Shown here in pieces: positions 6,093 through 8,092 of a stretch of DNA of 8,092 nt. A program made the position numbers and the translations under genes. The number at the start of each line of letters is the position of its first letter. Positions within the stretch are counted from its first letter, which is position 1. This DNA comes from CAYNRQ01 sp964399875 (lineage in GTDB: Archaea > Aenigmatarchaeota > Aenigmatarchaeia > QMZP01), in contig CAYNRQ010000049.1 of the NCBI GenBank assembly GCA_964399875.1, positions 1 to 8,092 on the forward strand, in the 5' to 3' direction. Below the pieces are notes generated by a model that was given only the letters and a program-made list of their open reading frames with translations, did not search any database and was not told where the DNA came from.

Positions 6093-6372
6093 ATGGAAAG
6101 AAAGTTACTGAACTATTGGATTCCAAGGGATTAGGTACAGATTACTCCCTCATGAAAGGCCTGTTACATGTGAGGAAGCTGCAACAGAAAGGAAGGTTTC
6201 TTTGGACGAGATGATTAAGTGTATTCTTCTTGTGGATAAAAAGAAGAACTATTATCTTGTTTGTGTGGCCTCGGATAAAATGCTGGATACACAAAAGGTA
6301 AGGGAGACGGTGAAATCCTCAAGACTGAGCTCGGGAACACTTCTTTTTGAACATAGGAACATCTTGGCATGA
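6093..6372 (+). pseudogene. YbaK/ProX-type aminoacyl-tRNA deacylase remnant
   Basis: Three bases after the dnaG stop an ATG begins MERKLLNY. Translation would run into TAG in that frame, but the protein continues in the next frame at 6116 (LDSKGLGTDYSL). From CAT 6151 it continues in a third frame as HERPVTCEEAATERKVSLDE, then MIKCILLVDKKKNYYLVCV and DTQKVRETVKSSRLSSG, stopping at TGA 6370. This order (N-terminal helix, hP.v.T.eEAA, K.llvdk...ylvv.p.d..ld..kv) is that of the YbaK domain, which hydrolyses mischarged aminoacyl-tRNA. About 95 of the roughly 150 family residues are present. The C-terminal part is missing where the reading frame meets the opposite-strand acetyltransferase remnant. 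Two frameshifts plus truncation argue that it is not functional. Its position suggests it was once the fourth gene of the CBS-Toprim-dnaG operon. Confidence 0.7.
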
Positions 6373-6766
6373 ATGGCCATAAAGGGCGCATGATATGCAT
6401 TCTTTTCCAACTCGGGTATAGCCCTTTTTCTCCCCCCAGGCCGGGAGTTCAGAACCATCTGCTGCCACATAAAACTCATCTATATCTGGGATTTCTCTGG
6501 CATCTTTCTCTATTTCTTCAAGGAGTATAGTGCCGAAACCCATATTTCTAAAACCATTATTGGTGTATTGCTGATGGATAAAGGCACCTGTTAAATTAAT
6601 AAGAAGGTCCTCTGATGAGAGATAATTGATTTCTTTGGGATGGTCAAACTCCATTTTGGTGACTATAAAGGGAGCGTGAGATGCAACAAATATTCTGCCT
6701 TGGTGAATATTATTATCAATAGCTTATCAGCTAAAGCATTACGGCCTTCCTAATAACAGCATTCAT
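6319..6766 (-). pseudogene. GNAT acetyltransferase, broken
   Basis: The gene head is at ATG 6766 and reads MNAVIRKAVML, a typical GNAT first strand, before TAG at 6733-6731. The rest resumes in another frame just after TAA 6726-6724 with IDNNIHQGRIFVASHAPF (second and third strands). It is then open to TGA near 6319. The core is good: GFRNMGFGTILLEEIEKDAR includes the acetyl-CoA loop in R-x-x-G-x-G form (RNMGFG), and ELPAWGEKKGYTRVGKE is the equivalent of the family's A..FYe..GF segment. Roughly 30-40 residues expected between the first and second strands are absent. An ATG at 6654 could start a 111-residue protein keeping the acetyl-CoA loop, so a shortened product is not excluded. The Cys-containing C-terminus overlaps the end of the deacylase remnant by 54 bp. 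The substrate cannot be inferred. Confidence 0.7.
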
Positions 6767-6767
6767 C

Positions 6768-6783
6768 TATAAAAAATATTGAT
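6768..6783 (-). terminator. T-run after rpo10
   Basis: Downstream of the rpo10 stop on the minus strand the sequence reads ATCAATATTTTTTATA with six Ts (6771-6776). It fits an archaeal T-tract terminator. It is also AT-rich enough to have been the promoter of the acetyltransferase gene that starts at 6766, although that is closer than the usual 25 nt. Confidence 0.35.
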
Positions 6784-6796
6784 AAGTTTTAAGAGT

Positions 6797-6991
6797 TTAC
6801 TTCTTGAACTGGCCTATCTTCTGGATCAGGTCCACATGTGTGAGAAAAACAGACCTGCAGCAATACCTTTCCAGGCCCAGCTTGTCCAGAACGTTCTTGG
6901 GATTCCTCCCTCTTTTAACTTCCTTCTGATACTCGTCCCATAAGTGGCCTATTGGCTTACCGCACGTGAAGCACCTAATTGGGATTATCAA
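6797..6991 (-). CDS. rpoN: DNA-directed RNA polymerase subunit N (Rpo10/Rpb10)
   Basis: A 64-residue zinc-binding subunit of the archaeal RNA polymerase, homologous to eukaryotic Rpb10, which helps hold the Rpo3/Rpo11 platform and the large subunits together. It begins MIIPIRCFTCGKPIGHLW. The zinc ligands are the CxxC pair Cys7/Cys10 and the adjacent Cys44/Cys45 in ERYCCRSVFLTHVDLI, all present. Length and motifs are those of the full family. The start codon is TTG at 6991-6989, supported by GAGGTG five bases upstream and by the invariant MI(I/V)P beginning, with no better ATG or GTG. In many archaea this gene sits with rpl13, rps9 and rpoK, but here it stands apart from ribosomal protein genes, between a GNAT fossil and a membrane protease, with its own TATA box. 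Confidence 0.95.
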   Translation of the reverse strand: MIIPIRCFTCGKPIGHLWDEYQKEVKRGRNPKNVLDKLGLERYCCRSVFLTHVDLIQKIGQFKK

Positions 6992-6995
6992 TTTA

Positions 6996-7032
6996 ACACC
7001 TCTAGTAGTTATTTGGCAATAGATTTATATAT
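6996..7032 (-). promoter_or_regulatory. rpo10 promoter and ribosome binding site
   Basis: On the minus strand ATATATAAATC (7022-7032) is a strong TATA box. GAGGTG at 7001-6996 lies 4-5 nt before the TTG start. Initiation about 25 nt from the TATA centre would fall at about 7002, giving a very short leader that just includes the binding site. Confidence 0.6.
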
Positions 7033-7044
7033 GTTACAGACGCT

Positions 7045-7058
7045 TTTAAAGCTTTAAA
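7045..7058. repeat. 14-bp perfect palindrome at the protease stop codon
   Basis: TTTAAAGCTTTAAA reads the same on both strands and includes the stop codon of the presenilin-type protease gene, 13 bp beyond the rpo10 TATA box. It could be a regulator site for rpo10 or simply AT-rich chance, and as RNA it makes only a weak hairpin. Confidence 0.35.
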
Positions 7059-7968
7059 CCAAGATCGCGATTGCATAACCAATAAGGCAGCCTGCTGTCA
7101 GGAAAGGCATGGCTGGATAGAACTTTCCCTGTTCTCCTTTCAAAAGCAAAAGGAAAAGTGATGTGACCAGTATAACAGATATTATCAGGGTTTTCATGAA
7201 GGCCATGGGTATATTAAAACCGCTTATTCTTATAAGGCTGTCCAGGGCCACTCCTGTAAATATGAGAGGGAGGGCTATGTCACCCCCGCCCAGGATTGCC
7301 TGGCCCGTATGCCTAGAAGAAGCAGACCTGCCTTTTGGCCTGATTCTGGTTGTTTTAACACGAATCCCGTCTTTTTTGCTGTAGTGAAACATGAACCCAG
7401 CAAATGCTTCTGTCTTCATAAGTGGCTTGGCCATCTTCACCATGTGTTTTGTCTTGAACACAGCAACAAAGTCATAGACAGATATTACAAGTAACAGTAT
7501 AACTATCCATAAAACATTGAAAAGAGGGACAAAAAGAACAGCTATTCCAGCATACATCAGCAGTTCTGTAAAGTTATGTATTATGGCATTGGGTAAAAAC
7601 ATCTTCCATACAGCAAGGATCAGTGCTATTAAAAATGCCGCTTCTGCTCTGATAAACACACCAAGGGAAAGTGATATGGCTATAAAAACCACAAAGAAAA
7701 ACAGGGCCCTCCACCAGTTTATCTTCCTGAATCTTATAATAAGGAGAAGTATTCCTGTTCCTATCAAAACACCTGTGACTACATAAAGAAAGCTTTCCAG
7801 GCCATATAACGGTGGCCTGGGCCCCATCACTGTTTCAGCATAAGTGACCTCTGGTACTCCTTCTATAATCTTTATATTCATTGTACTGTAAACCACAAAT
7901 ATTCCTAGAAGTTGTGAGAGCAAGAACATAAGGCTCAGGAGCAGATTTACCTTTAAAGTGTGCTTCAT
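7054..7968 (-). CDS. Presenilin-homologue intramembrane aspartyl protease (A22, PSH type)
   Basis: A polytopic membrane protease of the presenilin/signal-peptide-peptidase superfamily, which cleaves substrates inside the membrane. The 304 residues contain nine hydrophobic segments at about 7-28, 57-78, 87-107, 109-125, 135-150, 151-170, 224-243, 255-276 and 284-303, as expected for archaeal PSH proteins. The first catalytic Asp is Asp166 in VISVYDFVAVFKTKHM (YD motif) of the sixth segment. The second is Asp230 in AILGGGDIALPLIF (GxGD motif) of the seventh. The ninth segment begins YPAMPF at 284-289, in the place of the PAL motif. Between them lies a basic loop (about 172-221) rich in Lys, Arg and Ser, lacking the long cleaved exon-9-like loop of presenilin. 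ATG 7968 is supported by a TATA box about 26-35 nt upstream and by direct entry into the first hydrophobic segment. The natural substrates are unknown. Confidence 0.92.
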   Translation of the reverse strand: MKHTLKVNLLLSLMFLLSQLLGIFVVYSTMNIKIIEGVPEVTYAETVMGPRPPLYGLESFLYVVTGVLIGTGILLLIIRFRKINWWRALFFFVVFIAISLSLGVFIRAEAAFLIALILAVWKMFLPNAIIHNFTELLMYAGIAVLFVPLFNVLWIVILLLVISVYDFVAVFKTKHMVKMAKPLMKTEAFAGFMFHYSKKDGIRVKTTRIRPKGRSASSRHTGQAILGGGDIALPLIFTGVALDSLIRISGFNIPMAFMKTLIISVILVTSLFLLLLKGEQGKFYPAMPFLTAGCLIGYAIAILV

Positions 7969-7993
7969 GAGTATAATTAGTGTTCATACAGAT

Positions 7994-8007
7994 AAATATA
8001 TATTATA
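7994..8007 (-). promoter_or_regulatory. TATA box of the presenilin-type protease gene
   Basis: On the minus strand TAATATATATTTAT lies about 26-39 nt before ATG 7968. No Shine-Dalgarno site is visible between it and the start, so the transcript probably has a very short leader. Confidence 0.5.
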
Positions 8008-8031
8008 CTTTTTATAATATTTTTACTACTA

Positions 8032-8040
8032 TTATATAAA
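8032..8040 (+). promoter_or_regulatory. Possible outward TATA box
   Basis: TTATATAAA on the plus strand could drive a gene beyond the right edge of the window, back to back with the protease gene. The rest of 8011-8092 is AT-rich and shows no coding frame or RNA I can support. Confidence 0.25.
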
Positions 8041-8092
8041 AACATCTCAAACGGTTAATTGATTAGCTCCTTACCACCAGTCACACACAATT

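Noticed and set aside
1..8092. CRISPR array, toxin-antitoxin pair, phage or defence module
   Set aside because: No regularly spaced repeats, nuclease-helicase clusters or small toxin pairs are visible. The intact genes are housekeeping functions of known families.

Overview
The window looks like chromosomal DNA of an archaeon with an AT-rich genome. It encodes sn-glycerol-1-phosphate dehydrogenase (archaeal lipid backbone), a class I (archaeal) CCA-adding enzyme, archaeal DnaG, RNA polymerase subunit N (Rpo10/Rpb10) and an archaeal presenilin-type membrane protease. Intergenic DNA has TATA boxes about 25 nt upstream of starts. Genes either appear leaderless or carry GGTG/GGAG-type ribosome binding sites. 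Arg codons are mostly AGG/AGA and Ile is often ATA. A euryarchaeal or DPANN-type lineage is plausible, but the sequence alone does not let me name a genus.

Layout. Positions 1-603 hold the wreck of an IS110-type transposase, broken in several frames. Positions 604-836 have no convincing gene, only a tiny reading frame behind a strong Shine-Dalgarno sequence, bracketed by an 11-bp inverted repeat. Then come egsA (837-1883, +) and a 208-bp gap with a hairpin and a doubtful small ORF. The CCA-adding enzyme follows (2092-3498, -). It diverges from a plus-strand operon across a 154-bp double promoter region: a four-CBS-domain protein (3653-4477), a small Toprim protein (4484-4915) and dnaG (4836-6089). 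Three bases after dnaG lies a frameshifted, truncated YbaK/aminoacyl-tRNA deacylase-like gene (6093-6372). It runs into the tail of a broken GNAT acetyltransferase gene on the other strand (6319-6766, -). Two more minus-strand genes follow: rpoN/rpo10 (6797-6991, TTG start) and a presenilin-homologue intramembrane aspartyl protease (7054-7968). The last 124 bases are AT-rich promoter-like DNA.

How the genes work together. Most intact genes are single-copy housekeeping functions: membrane lipid synthesis, tRNA 3'-end repair, RNA polymerase assembly and the primase-like RNA-processing factor DnaG. The only real operon is CBS - Toprim - dnaG (formerly also the deacylase), tightly packed and overlapping, which suggests linked expression of a nucleotide-sensing protein with two Toprim proteins. 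The window also carries three gene fossils (transposase, deacylase, GNAT), a high load of decay for 8 kb. I see no convincing new multi-gene system. The most interesting items are the overlapped Toprim-dnaG pair with its CBS partner, the variant active-site motifs of the protease, and the short Shine-Dalgarno-led frame within an inverted repeat next to egsA.
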